A DNA stretch of 64,000 nucleotides, taken from contig JANPZY010000001.1 of the NCBI GenBank assembly GCA_024707325.1, positions 1 to 64,000 on the forward strand, written 5' to 3'. The first letter of the stretch is position 1, and each line of letters starts with the position of its first letter. The translations under genes and the position numbers were made by a program. The notes beneath the pieces were generated by a model. The model saw only the letters and a program-made list of their open reading frames with translations. It ran no database searches and was not told where the DNA came from. The DNA is from Opitutus sp. (GTDB lineage: Bacteria; Verrucomicrobiota; Verrucomicrobiia; Opitutales; Opitutaceae). This document shows positions 9,874-18,480 of the stretch, piece by piece.

Positions 9874-10227
9874 ATGACACTATCAACACAGGACTTCATG
9901 CTCATCGAGCAGAGGGTTTCCAACGAAGCGAAGTCGACCGGGGCGGCATATCTGCTGTGGTTATTCTTGGGTGGCCTTGGCGGTCACCGCTTCTACCTCG
10001 GCAGGATCGGCAGCGGCTTGGTGATGCTTCTGCTAGCGGTTGTCGGCTGGGCAACAATCGTCATTGGCGTCGGCGCCATACCCCTCATCATCCTCGGAAT
10101 ATGGGTGCTGGTCGACGCATTCCTCATCCCAGGCATGATTCAGAAGCACAAGGATCGTGTCAGAACGCAGCTCACTCAACAGGCGATGACCGTGATAGGC
10201 GCGCCTCGGAGAGAGCCGCAGATGTAG
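9874..10227 (+). CDS. TM2-domain membrane protein
   Basis: This 117-residue protein carries the TM2 domain: YLLWLFLGGLGGHRFYLGR, then a second hydrophobic helix, and the closing WVLVDAFLIPGM. Two to three membrane segments span residues 26-88, with a charged C-terminal tail. A GAGGAGG site precedes the ATG and the gene starts 20 bases after the TagO-like stop, so the two are probably co-transcribed. Function of TM2 proteins in bacteria is not established. The gene is intact. Confidence 0.85.
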   Translation: MTLSTQDFMLIEQRVSNEAKSTGAAYLLWLFLGGLGGHRFYLGRIGSGLVMLLLAVVGWATIVIGVGAIPLIILGIWVLVDAFLIPGMIQKHKDRVRTQLTQQAMTVIGAPRREPQM

Positions 10228-10393
10228 TGGAGATGCGGTTTGCCGGTCGAGGCAGATCCAAAGGGATACGGCTCAAGCAGCAAATCGCTACGGCTATACG
10301 GTAGCGCGGCTACTGTGCGCTTATCCCGAACGCGCGGACATTCATTGATAGGGGTGCTTGTGCCGCTGACCGGCGAAGCTTTTTGGCGCGAAA

Positions 10394-10809
10394 TCAGTCG
10401 ATTGCCTCGATGCCTTGGGCTTTCAGCCGTTCGAGATGATCTTTCATTTCCTTGAGCCGCTCCGGAGAATGGCCCTGCCAGTCCGTGACTTCTCCTGTCA
10501 CGCAGATCGGTTCGCGGGACCGATAGGATTGTGTCGGGTTGCCGGGGAATTTCTTGTCCGTCAGGGTTCGGGTCGTCTTCGATCGGACCCGTGGGCTCCA
10601 CGACATAAATTCGTTCCTGCCCATCGCCCGTGGCCAGTTCAGCACCCCAGATGGCCGCGTCGAGCGTTCCTGTCAGATAGACCCAGGACGCCCCGCTTTC
10701 GCGCCCCGTAGTTGGAATTGTAACCGGCCTCTATCAGGTCACCCCGTCTCAGGTCGGCGCGGGTGCCGTGGTAGAATGGGCTCGGATTGTCGTCGTCGGG
10801 AACTGTCAT
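10394..10809 (-). CDS. arr: Arr-family rifampin ADP-ribosyltransferase, frameshifted
   Basis: This is a homologue of NAD-dependent rifamycin ADP-ribosyltransferase, a small cytoplasmic enzyme of about 140 residues. Pieces joined across two shifts (near 10,695 and 10,570) read FYHGTRADLRRGDLIEAGYN, SWVYLTGTLDAAIWGAELA, ERIYVVEPTGPIEDDPN, KKFPGNPTQSYRSREPI and VTGEVTDWQGHSPERLKEM. The HGT start and the SYRSRE segment are family signatures. It lies downstream of xseA on the same strand, 87 bases away. Resistance itself is not shown by sequence alone; chromosomal arr genes are common in environmental bacteria. Confidence 0.88.
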
Positions 10810-10896
10810 GGCTTGGTGATCCTCCTTGTCGCGGCAAGCGAGTCGACTGCCCAATTCTGTATTTGGGGTGCCCTTCCGTTTCCGTCGAAAGCGCCC

Positions 10897-12408
10897 TCAG
10901 AAAAGCGAGCCCTGCTCCCCGCCGCCCGGCCTTTCGACTTCCTGGTGGCAGGCTTCGGCGCGTCGGTGCCGGAAGCCACTGCTCCGGCGCGACCGTCGGC
11001 AAACTCGATGCTGAGCACGTCGCCGGGCCTCACATGCGCGGCACTCTTCACCGGCTGGTCATCGGCGTCGCGGATCAGGGCGAAGCCTCGTTTCAGCACG
11101 GACTTGTGAGACAGCGTTTCCGCTAACCGTCCGGCCTGCGCAAGACGGATCGAACGCCGTTCCAATGTCGCGGCAACACATTGATCCGCGCGCCGCCCAA
11201 GCAGTTGCAGTGTATGACGGTGCGTTTCCACCCGCTCGCATCAGTGTTGCCGGCGCAACCCGCGCGGCGTCGCGGGCAAGCCGTGTCCGGGCTTCGTTGA
11301 CGCGGCGTTGAAGCATCGCCGGCGACAGGCGCAGGCCCCGGAAGCGGAGGCGCTTGGCCTCGGTGTTGGCGAACAGAGCGCGGCCCAGCCGGCTGGCGGC
11401 CTCGTCGAAGCGCCGCCGCGGCAGGGCCAGCAACTGGTCGGCCGAGGGCAGCGCGCGCGCTGCCGCGCGCAGGCCCTGGCGCTTGCGCTCGTGCTGCGTG
11501 ATACCGCGCCCTTCAGGCGCGCCGAAAGCCGCGACAGCGCGGCTTCCAGATCCGCCTTCACCGGCACGGCGAGTTCCGCCGCGCCCGTTGGCGTCGGCGC
11601 GCGTATGTCGGCTGCGTGGTCGATCAGCGTCCAGTCGGTCTCGTGCCCCACTGCCGAGATCAGCGGGATGCGCGATGCGGCGGCTGCGCGCACCACTGCC
11701 TCGTCGTTGAAACCCCACAAATCCTCGAGGCTCCCGCCGCCGCGCGCCACGATCAGCACGTCGGGCCGCGGTATGGTTCCTGCCGGGTCGAGCTGGTTGA
11801 AACCCTCGATCGCCGCCGCGACTTCCGCCCCGTCGTCTCGCCCTGCACGCGTACCGGCCACACCAGCACGTGCAGCGGAAAGCGATCGGCGATGCGGTGG
11901 ATGATGTCGCGGATGACCGCGCCGGTGGGCGATGTGACGACGCCGACGACGCGCGGCATGTAGGGCAGGGGCCGTTTGCGCTCGTCGTCGAACAGCCCTT
12001 CGGCGGCGAGCTTGCGGCGGCGTTCCTCCAGCAGCGCCATCAGTGCGCGCCGGCGCCGGCCGGCTCCAGGTTGTCGATGACGATCTGGTATTTGGACGAG
12101 CCGGGATAGGTGGTCAGCCTGCCGGAGGCGATCACCTCCATGCCTTCCTCTGGCCGGAACTTCAGGCGCGAGAACGTGCCCTTCCAGATGACGGCTTCCA
12201 GCCGCGCGCGCTCGTCCTTCAGTGCGAAATAGGCGTGGCCGGACGAGTGCGGACCCCTGTAGCCCGAAATCTCGCCGCGCACGCGCACATTGCCGAACTG
12301 GTCCTCGACCGCGCGTTTCAGCGCACCCGATATCTCGGAAACGGTGAATTCGGCGGCATTGGTTGCGGCGCCGGAAGGCGGGTCAGAGGGGAGGAAGGAA
12401 TCGCTCAT
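10897..12408 (-). CDS. xseA: Exodeoxyribonuclease VII large subunit, multiple frameshifts
   Basis: This is the large subunit of the single-strand exonuclease ExoVII. In order: an OB-fold DNA-binding N-terminus ([39 protein letters not shown]), the catalytic region ([54 protein letters not shown]), a long coiled coil, and a C-terminal [19 protein letters not shown] segment. Five or so shifts break the gene. The last places the natural end at the stop 10897-10899, giving the expected tail GGGEQGSLF rather than a longer read-through. Reconstructed length is about 503 residues. It follows the nucleotidyltransferase gene on the same strand by 55 bases. Confidence 0.88.
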
Positions 12409-12463
12409 CCGCGAAGCATGGCACGAAAGCGGCCATGCGCGTCAAGAAGTGCGGGGCGTCCCG

Positions 12464-13289
12464 TCACCATGGTATGAAATCCGCACCGAAGGCGCGTTGG
12501 AGATGCCTCTTCGTGGCGGCCTCGAAAGCTGTCGGCCAGGTGGCGCCGAGACGGTCCGCAAGGGCGCGTGCGCGTGGAAAGAATGCTGCTGCGGTCGCCC
12601 AGTGGGCGGCTAGGACTCTCTTCGCGGCGCGGGCCGGGATAGGGCAGGGCGCGCAGCACGGCCATCTGCTCGGGCGTCACGGTGCGGCTGAGATGAAGCA
12701 TGCCGCCGCGCTCGGGCGAGTGTGTCTCCTCGACCATCAGCCGGGTCAGCAGCTCCCGCAGCAGGCCCGCGCCGGTAACGCCGAGCACGTCCTCCCCGCG
12801 CCCCATGCCCACCGCGATCAGGCCAAGAACGCGGATGAACTCGCTGATGAGATAGTCGACCGTGCCCGGATTAGGGGACGTGGCCGGCAGACTTGGGGGC
12901 AGCTTCGATGCGATGCCGTTCCGGTCGATCAGCGGCTTCAGCGTCGACCGTGCGTAATGCGGTGCGGACGAGAGGAGATTTTCGAGGAAGGACGATGTAT
13001 CGACCAGCCAGAGATCGATCCGCAGCCAGTCCTCGGTGATCGCGTTGAGCAGCAGGCCTCCGCCGCTCCGCTGGCTCCAGTAGACGACCGGCGCGAAACC
13101 GGCGATGGTTTCCCGCCACGCCGTCGCTAGCTCGATGTGGTCGGCGGCTGCAGCCACTCCCACGAAATCCAGGTCGCTGTAGTCGTCGGCGCTGCCGCGT
13201 CCGAAACTGCCGCTCAGGAAGAGGGCGCCCAGGCGGCTGTCGCTCTCCAGCACCTCCTTGGCGTGCTCGATAAAGGCGCTCTGCTTCAT
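12464..13289 (-). CDS. Nucleotidyltransferase-domain protein, one frameshift
   Basis: This protein of about 274 residues is of the polymerase-beta-like nucleotidyltransferase fold. The motif LSGSFGRGSADDYSDLDFVG near residue 25 supplies the GS and the two aspartates that bind metal and nucleotide. The rest resembles aminoglycoside adenylyltransferase-like proteins only in general layout, so no substrate is proposed. A shift near 12,615 hides the real C-terminus, which reads AAHWATAAAFFPRARALAD and ends FGADFIPW; without correction the gene would appear to overlap xseA. The start is 15 bases after the LysR gene stop, suggesting one transcript. Confidence 0.78.
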
Positions 13290-13304
13290 CCCGCTATCAA
13301 CGAG

Positions 13305-14261
13305 CTACCAGCCGGCCATCGCCGGGCGTTGCTTCTGCCGCTTCACGCGGGCAAACGCCATGGTTTCGAAGTCGAACTGGCCGGCTTCCTCCGGTGCCGG
13401 TACGGAAATGTTGTCGAGGCTGTCGCAGATGTGCCGGGCCAACGCGTCGACCAGCTCCGGCTGGCTCGAATGCCCGCGCACGATGCCGATGCGCACGTCG
13501 GGCAGCGCGCCGAACCCGTCCGCCTCGCCAAGGATGCGCATGCCCGGCCGAAGCGCGCATTCCGGCAGGATCGAGACCGCCTGTCCGGAAAGCACGGCGG
13601 CGATGATGACTGTAGCCGACCAGCTCGTGAACAGGATGCGGTAGTCGCGACCCATCTGGTCGAGCATGTCGCAGGCCGTTCTGCGCCACATGCAGGTGGC
13701 CCGGCCTACGGCGATCGGCAGCACGTCCTCCATGTGGATCGAATGGTTCGCCGACGTGACCCACAGCAGCGGTTCGCGCCGCACGACCTCAGCCGCGCCC
13801 TTGTCGCTGTCGTGGGTGACAAGGGCGATGTCGAGGTGACCGCGCTTGATGTGGTCGATGAGGTTCACCGTCGGTTCGCAGATGACCGACAGTTCCACGC
13901 GTGGATTGGAGCGCGCGAACCGGGCCATGATTTCCGGCAGGAAGCGGTCGGCATAATCGTCCGGCGTGCCGATCCGGATATGGCCTTCGAGGCTGGCATC
14001 GTCGAATGCCGCGAGCGTCTCCCTGTTCAGCCGCAGGAGCCGCCGTGCATAGGTCAGCAGGCGCTCGCCTTCCTCGGTCAGCCGGTTGGTGCGACCTTCC
14101 TTTTCGAAGAGCGCCTTGCCCAGGCGTTCCTCCAGCCGGCGCATCTGCATGGATACCGCCGACTGCGTGCGGTGCACCTCATCAGCGGCCCTCGTGAAGC
14201 TGCCGGTGTCGGCTATGGTGATGAACGTATGAAGCTGGTCGAGATCGAGTGGAGCGGCCAT
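13305..14261 (-). CDS. LysR-family transcriptional regulator
   Basis: This intact 318-residue regulator has a winged helix-turn-helix at residues 5-64 (LDQLHTFITIADTGSFTRAA, QSAVSMQMRRLEERLGKALF) followed by a two-lobe effector domain from residue 93 (GHIRIGTPDDYADRFLPEIM, LDIALV). It is divergent from the DUF1127 gene with a 183-base gap that holds a dyad of LysR-box type. It may head a transcript continuing into the nucleotidyltransferase and xseA. The effector is unknown. Confidence 0.93.
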   Translation of the reverse strand: MAAPLDLDQLHTFITIADTGSFTRAADEVHRTQSAVSMQMRRLEERLGKALFEKEGRTNRLTEEGERLLTYARRLLRLNRETLAAFDDASLEGHIRIGTPDDYADRFLPEIMARFARSNPRVELSVICEPTVNLIDHIKRGHLDIALVTHDSDKGAAEVVRREPLLWVTSANHSIHMEDVLPIAVGRATCMWRRTACDMLDQMGRDYRILFTSWSATVIIAAVLSGQAVSILPECALRPGMRILGEADGFGALPDVRIGIVRGHSSQPELVDALARHICDSLDNISVPAPEEAGQFDFETMAFARVKRQKQRPAMAGW

Positions 14262-14303
14262 GCGCGTGATCCATCATGTTTTCTGATCCGACACATTAAA
14301 AAC

Positions 14304-14318
14304 ATTCGTTAGACTAAT
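14304..14318. promoter_or_regulatory. Possible LysR-type operator in a divergent promoter
   Basis: ATTCGTTAGACTAAT is an imperfect dyad (five of seven positions) with T-N11-A spacing, 43 bases upstream of the LysR start and between divergent genes. Assignment is by position and shape only. Confidence 0.3.
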
Positions 14319-14444
14319 CAATTGCTCCGTGGGAATGTCTCGATGCTAACCAGCAGACGCGATTCAACAGCGGCTGCCGCGGCGCATTCACGCGCCGGCG
14401 GTGGAACTGTGATGCGCCGCGTCGATCGATGAAGGAGAGATGAG

Positions 14445-14735
14445 ATGACCGCCCTTGGCCACCACACGCATGCGATCGCTGCCGAACGGCGCATGGTTGC
14501 CGCCGTGTCGCGCGTGGCCGACGGTTTCCGTGCCTTCCTGCGCGCGCTCATCAATCGACGCGAAGTGAATCGACTTGGTGATCTGTCCGATCACGAACTC
14601 GCAGACATCGGTCTGATGCGCACCGATCTCGTGGTCGCCATGCGCTCGCCGATGAGCATCGATCCGACAGCGCGGCTCAGCGACATCGCTCGCGAACGCT
14701 ACCTTACCGAGGATGGCGCACGCCGGGTTTGCTGA
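14445..14735 (+). CDS. DUF1127 protein
   Basis: This is a 96-residue protein with the arginine-rich DUF1127 motif at residues 36-63 (INRREVNRLGDLSDHELADI followed by GLMRTDL). Short members of this family in alphaproteobacteria bind RNA or tune phosphate and carbon metabolism; which applies here is unknown. A strong GAAGGAGAG site precedes the ATG. It is divergent from the LysR gene, the usual setting for a regulator and its target, and is followed by a strong terminator. Confidence 0.85.
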   Translation: MTALGHHTHAIAAERRMVAAVSRVADGFRAFLRALINRREVNRLGDLSDHELADIGLMRTDLVVAMRSPMSIDPTARLSDIARERYLTEDGARRVC

Positions 14736-14798
14736 TGCCAAAGTTTCCGCAGGCTGACTCCCACATCCCGCCGGTTCCCCTCCGGTAGCCTGCATGCT

Positions 14799-14834
14799 GC
14801 CCGGTCATCCTCTCAGGATGGCCGGGCTTTTTTT
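14799..14834 (+). terminator. Terminator after DUF1127 gene
   Basis: A 12-bp stem GCCCGGTCATCC/GGATGGCCGGGC (one G-U pair) with a 5-base loop is followed by seven T residues. It ends one base before the convergent DUF937-like stop. Confidence 0.92.
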
Positions 14835-14835
14835 A

Positions 14836-15548
14836 TCAGCGTTGCGGGTTCTTCATGCCCTGCAGGAACTGGTCGAAGACGGATTCCATGTTCTTCTGGT
14901 AGTCGTCCCGCGTCTTGCGGCCGCTCTCGAACATGTCGCCGAAAAGGTCATCATAAGGCGTTCGCACCCGCCCGCTGGGATTGCTGCGTGATTGCGGCTG
15001 CGACTGGGGTTGGCGCTGGGACTGGGGCTGTGTCTGCTGCCGGGGCTGCGTCTGCTGTTGGCCGCCGCGCATCATCTCCTCGAAGATCTTGCCAAGCGGG
15101 TTGTCGAACGGTCCCTGCGGCGCCCCTGGCGCCTGGCGCTGCGGCTGTCCGCCGCCGAACATCCCCTTCCAGGATCTTGCCGAGCGGATTGTCGAACTGG
15201 TTGAGGTCGGGCTGCGGCGTTTCCGGCCGTGGCGTCCGCTGCTGCGGCGCGCCGCCCTGCTTCATCATCTGCTCGATGATCTCCTGAAGCGGATTGCCCT
15301 GGCCGCCGAAGCCGGCGGCCTGCACCTGGCCGGTCGATTGCTTGAAGAGGCCTCCCATGATCATGCTCGCCAGCGCCGGCAGCATCTGCTTGAGGACGTC
15401 CTGGCCGATACCGGTCGCCTGGGAGGCCTGTGCTGCCACAGCCCGCGACAATTCCTTGGAGCCGAAGAGGTGACCGAGGATGCCGTTGCCCTCTTCCATG
15501 CCTTGAGACGAGAAGGCTTTGGTCGCATCCTCGAAATATTTGGCGTGC
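14836..15548 (-). CDS. DUF937-like protein, 5' end cut at the junction, frameshifted
   Basis: This is the C-terminal two thirds of a rhizobial DUF937-family protein of unknown function. Readable parts: AKYFEDATKAFSSQGMEEGN, GHLFGSKELSRAVAAQASQA, VLKQMLPALASMIMGGLFKQ, then two related segments QFDNPLGKILEGMFGGG and PFDNPLGKIFEEMMRGG. A Q/P-rich linker and a charged tail (DDYQKNMESVFDQFLQGMKN) follow. One shift lies near 15,165. Upstream of AKYFED the match stops at about 15,548-15,552, where the sequence becomes another organism's gene; no start codon is present. The duplicated FDNPLGKI block suggests internal repetition. Confidence 0.75.
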
Positions 15549-15560
15549 TGGCGCCATCGC
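15540..15560. other. Junction between two unrelated genomes (probable assembly chimera)
   Basis: To the left, a minus-strand alphaproteobacterial gene loses its 5' end here. To the right, a plus-strand gene loses its 5' end at the same place. Gene content, ribosome-site use, intergenic repeats and indel density all change across this point. The exact base cannot be fixed because a few bases (around CTGGCG) fit either side. Confidence 0.85.
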
Positions 15561-16062
15561 CAAGAAGGTGCAGCCCTACAATCCGCTGCCGAAGACGCCC
15601 GAAGAGGCCGAGCAGATGCAAAACGAGCAGATCGACAAGGTCTCCTCGCGCATGGCCGAGCGCATTCAACCGATCCTCGCCGAGATGGCCAACGACCAGA
15701 ACCTCACGCGCGACTCGATCAACGAATACAGCCAGCGCATCTCCGATCAGATCGGCACCGTGCTCACCGCCGAAATGGCGCGCAATCAGCAGCTGAACAA
15801 CAATCTCCAGGAAACGCAGATGGCCGCGGCAGACGCGCTCAAACTCTCGCACGAGCTCACCGCGCTGTATCTGAGCTCCTTCAAGGATCAGGGCATCATC
15901 ACCCGCCTGCTCACCCTGCCCGCCAACGTCGTGAAAGACGCCGCGAGCCTCAGCATCGTGAACAGCCGCGATCGCAAGAAGGTCGAAGAAGACCTGATCG
16001 CGAAGATGAGCGACATCGAGAAGCGTCTCGCCGCTCTCGCTGCGCAGAACCCGCAGAAGTAA
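15550..16062 (+). CDS. Helical protein of unknown function, 5' truncated at the junction
   Basis: About 170 residues remain, starting in KKVQPYNPLPKTPEEAEQ. The body is charged and alpha-helical (NEQIDKVSSRMAERIQPILA, ILAEMANDQNLTRDS, DIEKRLAALAAQ) with a more hydrophobic stretch LYLSSFKDQGIITRLLTLP. No start codon with supporting context is present, since the 5' end is lost at the junction. I do not recognise the family. It ends 34 bases before a strong terminator, convergent with parC. Confidence 0.65.
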   Translation, partial: GAIAKKVQPYNPLPKTPEEAEQMQNEQIDKVSSRMAERIQPILAEMANDQNLTRDSINEYSQRISDQIGTVLTAEMARNQQLNNNLQETQMAAADALKLSHELTALYLSSFKDQGIITRLLTLPANVVKDAASLSIVNSRDRKKVEEDLIAKMSDIEKRLAALAAQNPQK

Positions 16063-16095
16063 TTCGAGCTAAACGCCACGCGTTCCCGCTCTTTC

Positions 16096-16126
16096 AAGCC
16101 ACGCCGCCCAACGGCGTGGCTTTTTT
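16096..16126 (+). terminator. Terminator of the truncated helical-protein gene
   Basis: A 9-bp stem GCCACGCCG/CGGCGTGGC, extended by AA/TT, has a 5-base loop and is followed by six T residues. Confidence 0.92.
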
Positions 16127-16242
16127 GTGCCCGGAGAAATTCGCCTGCGCGACGCCCGACGCGTTCGCGTTAGGCGCGAAGCAACACGCCTCTCTTGAAA
16201 CAACGCAGAGCGCGGCGAGCTCAGCGATGCGATTGAGCCGGT

Positions 16243-18351
16243 TTACTTCAGCGCGAGATCGTTTCGCTTCACGTCCTTCACCGTCCACTTCGTGACGGTG
16301 AGGCCTTTCGCCGTTCTCGTGCTGACCGCGAGATCCTTCAGATCGAAGTCCAGCTCACGCACGCGTGCACCACTGCGGCCGTCGAGGCTCACGTGGAGAG
16401 ACTTGGGCATTTCCTTCTCGGACTTGGCCACGTCGAGATAAACGATCTTCGAGCCCTCGCTCTTCGTCAGCGGATAGAGTTTATCGCGCGAGAGACCACC
16501 GATCTGAAACTTCTTCGCGAAGGCTTTCCCGGTTTCTCCGTCCTGGTAAACCATCGTGTAGAAGTTCTGGTCGCCTTCCTTCGGCCAGATCGCGACGTGG
16601 ATGATATCGCGGCCCATGAAGACCTTGTCGGCCACCTTCGACACCTTGAGCGTGCCGTCGCGCATGATGCAGAGCACGCTGTCGAGAATGGTGCACTCCT
16701 GCACGAACTCGTGCTGACGCCAGTTGAGGCCGATGAAGCCGTCGTCGCGATTCACATAGAGGCGCTGGTTGGCCGAGACGACCGCGGACACGTCGATCTG
16801 CTCGATCTCGTCGTAACTCGTGCGGCGCTTCAGGCCCTTGCCGTATTTCTCCTGCAGCATCTCGAACCACGCGATCGCGTAGCCGGTGAGATTCTTGAGG
16901 TTCGCTTTCGTTTCCTTGATGCCTTCCTCGATCTTCTTGATGGCTTCGTCGGCCTGGAAACGGTTGTAGGCGGAGATGCGCTTGATGCGGATCTCGGTGA
17001 GGCGCGCGATGTCGTCCTCCGTCACTTCGCGGCGGAGATTTTTCAGGAAGGGCTTCAGGCCTTCGCGAATTTCCTCCAGCACACTCTCCCACGTCTTCGA
17101 TTTCTCGATGCGACGATAGATGCGCTCCTCGATGAAGATGCGCTCGAGCGAATCCCAATGCCACTGCTGCTCGAGTTCGCCGAGCTTGATCTCGAGTTCC
17201 TGTTTCAGGAGGTCCTTCGTGCGATCGACGCTGCGACGCAGGATCTCACGCACGCCGAGGAAGTGCGGCTTGTCGTTCTCGATCGCGCACGCGGCGGGCG
17301 AGATCTGCATCTGGCAGTTTGTGAAAACGTAGAGCTGCTGGATGACCTTCTCCGGCTCCGCGCCCTGCGGCAGGTGCACGAGGATTTCCACCGCGTCGGC
17401 GGTGTTGTCGTCGACGTGCTTGATTTTGATCTTACCCTTCGCGTTGGCCGCAAGGATCGACTCGATCAGCGACTCCGTGGTGGCGCCAAACGGCAGCTCG
17501 GTGATCGCGAGCAGATACTTCGAACGCTGCTCGATCTTCGCGCGGATCTTCACCTTTCCGCCGCGCTCGCCGTCGTTGTATTCCGAGAAATCCGCGATGC
17601 CGCCCGTCGGGAAATCGGGGTAGATGCGGAACGTCTTCCCCTGGAGGTGATTGATCGCCGCGCGGCAGATGTCGTTGAAGTTGTGCGGGAGAATACGCGT
17701 CGAGAGACCGACCGCGATGCCCTCGGCACCCTCGAGGAGAAGCACCGGAAACTTTGCCGGCAACGTGACCGGCTCGCGCGCGCGGCCGTCGTAGCTGAGC
17801 TGCCACGTCGTGGTCTTCGGATTGAAGAGCACATCCTTCGCGAAATTCGTGAGGCGCGCCTCGATGTAACGCGGCGCGGCGGCCTCGTCGCCCGTGAGCG
17901 TGTTACCGAAGTTGCCTTGCGGTTCGATGAGCCACCCGCGTTGCGCGATACCGACGAGCGCGGCGCCGATCGATGCGTCGCCATGCGGATGGAAGCGCAT
18001 CGTCGCACCGACGATGTTGGCGACCTTGTGGAAGCGGCCGTCGTCCATCTCCCACAACGTGTGGAGCACGCGCCGCTGCACGGGCTTCAGGCCGTCGTCG
18101 AGATGCGGAACCGCACGATCAAGAATCACGTAGCTCGCGTATTCGAGAAACCACTCCCGGTAGTGCTGTGCGAGAGGAGCGCTGGACGGATCGCTGTTGG
18201 CGGAATCAGACGCGGGTGACGAGGCTTCAGACGTAGTCTCCTCCTTCGCCGAAGAGGCGGATTCAGGTGCATCCAACGGCTCGGGTGCCGCGTTGGAATC
18301 GAGGGGAAGTTCTGGCTGATCGCTCGGTTTCGACGATTTCTTCTTGGGCAT
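16243..18351 (-). CDS. parC: DNA topoisomerase IV subunit A
   Basis: This is the breakage-reunion subunit of a type IIA topoisomerase, 702 residues. A charged, disordered N-terminus of about 60 residues is followed by the winged-helix domain (LDDGLKPVQRRVLHTLWEMD, ATMRFHPHGDASIGAALVG) and the catalytic tyrosine in AAAPRYIEARL (residue 162). A long coiled-coil gate and a short C-terminal beta domain follow. At this length it lacks a full GyrA-type pinwheel, so ParC is the better name. An in-frame ATG seven codons upstream is possible; MPKKKSSK is preferred as a normal basic start. Its partner parE lies 6.7 kb upstream on the same strand, separated by three unrelated genes. Confidence 0.9.
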   Translation of the reverse strand: MPKKKSSKPSDQPELPLDSNAAPEPLDAPESASSAKEETTSEASSPASDSANSDPSSAPLAQHYREWFLEYASYVILDRAVPHLDDGLKPVQRRVLHTLWEMDDGRFHKVANIVGATMRFHPHGDASIGAALVGIAQRGWLIEPQGNFGNTLTGDEAAAPRYIEARLTNFAKDVLFNPKTTTWQLSYDGRAREPVTLPAKFPVLLLEGAEGIAVGLSTRILPHNFNDICRAAINHLQGKTFRIYPDFPTGGIADFSEYNDGERGGKVKIRAKIEQRSKYLLAITELPFGATTESLIESILAANAKGKIKIKHVDDNTADAVEILVHLPQGAEPEKVIQQLYVFTNCQMQISPAACAIENDKPHFLGVREILRRSVDRTKDLLKQELEIKLGELEQQWHWDSLERIFIEERIYRRIEKSKTWESVLEEIREGLKPFLKNLRREVTEDDIARLTEIRIKRISAYNRFQADEAIKKIEEGIKETKANLKNLTGYAIAWFEMLQEKYGKGLKRRTSYDEIEQIDVSAVVSANQRLYVNRDDGFIGLNWRQHEFVQECTILDSVLCIMRDGTLKVSKVADKVFMGRDIIHVAIWPKEGDQNFYTMVYQDGETGKAFAKKFQIGGLSRDKLYPLTKSEGSKIVYLDVAKSEKEMPKSLHVSLDGRSGARVRELDFDLKDLAVSTRTAKGLTVTKWTVKDVKRNDLALK

Positions 18352-18424
18352 CGCGCGTGTTAAAGCGGCCAAGAAAGAGCAGTCAGCCGCCCGCTGACGA
18401 GGCGTTTTTCTCCTTCGTTGAAAT

Positions 18425-18477
18425 CCAGCTCAGAGGCCCACGCGGCCGGGGGAGGACACGCGTGGGCCGGGAGCTGG
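18425..18477 (-). terminator. Large hairpin after the PEGA-TonB gene
   Basis: Two nested stems, CCAGCTC/GAGCTGG outside and GGCCCACGCG/CGCGTGGGCC inside, lie between the TonB-protein stop and parC. There is no real T run, so termination is likely but not certain. Confidence 0.5.
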
Positions 18478-18480
18478 AAA

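Noticed and set aside
12405..12463. Overlap of the nucleotidyltransferase gene with xseA
   Set aside because: The overlap appears only because of a frameshift near 12,615; the corrected stop is at 12,464, leaving a 55-base gap.
16393..18219. A 608-residue plus-strand gene opposite parC
   Set aside because: It is an antisense open frame produced by high GC in a clear parC gene; its product is low-complexity Arg/Asp/Glu/Leu.
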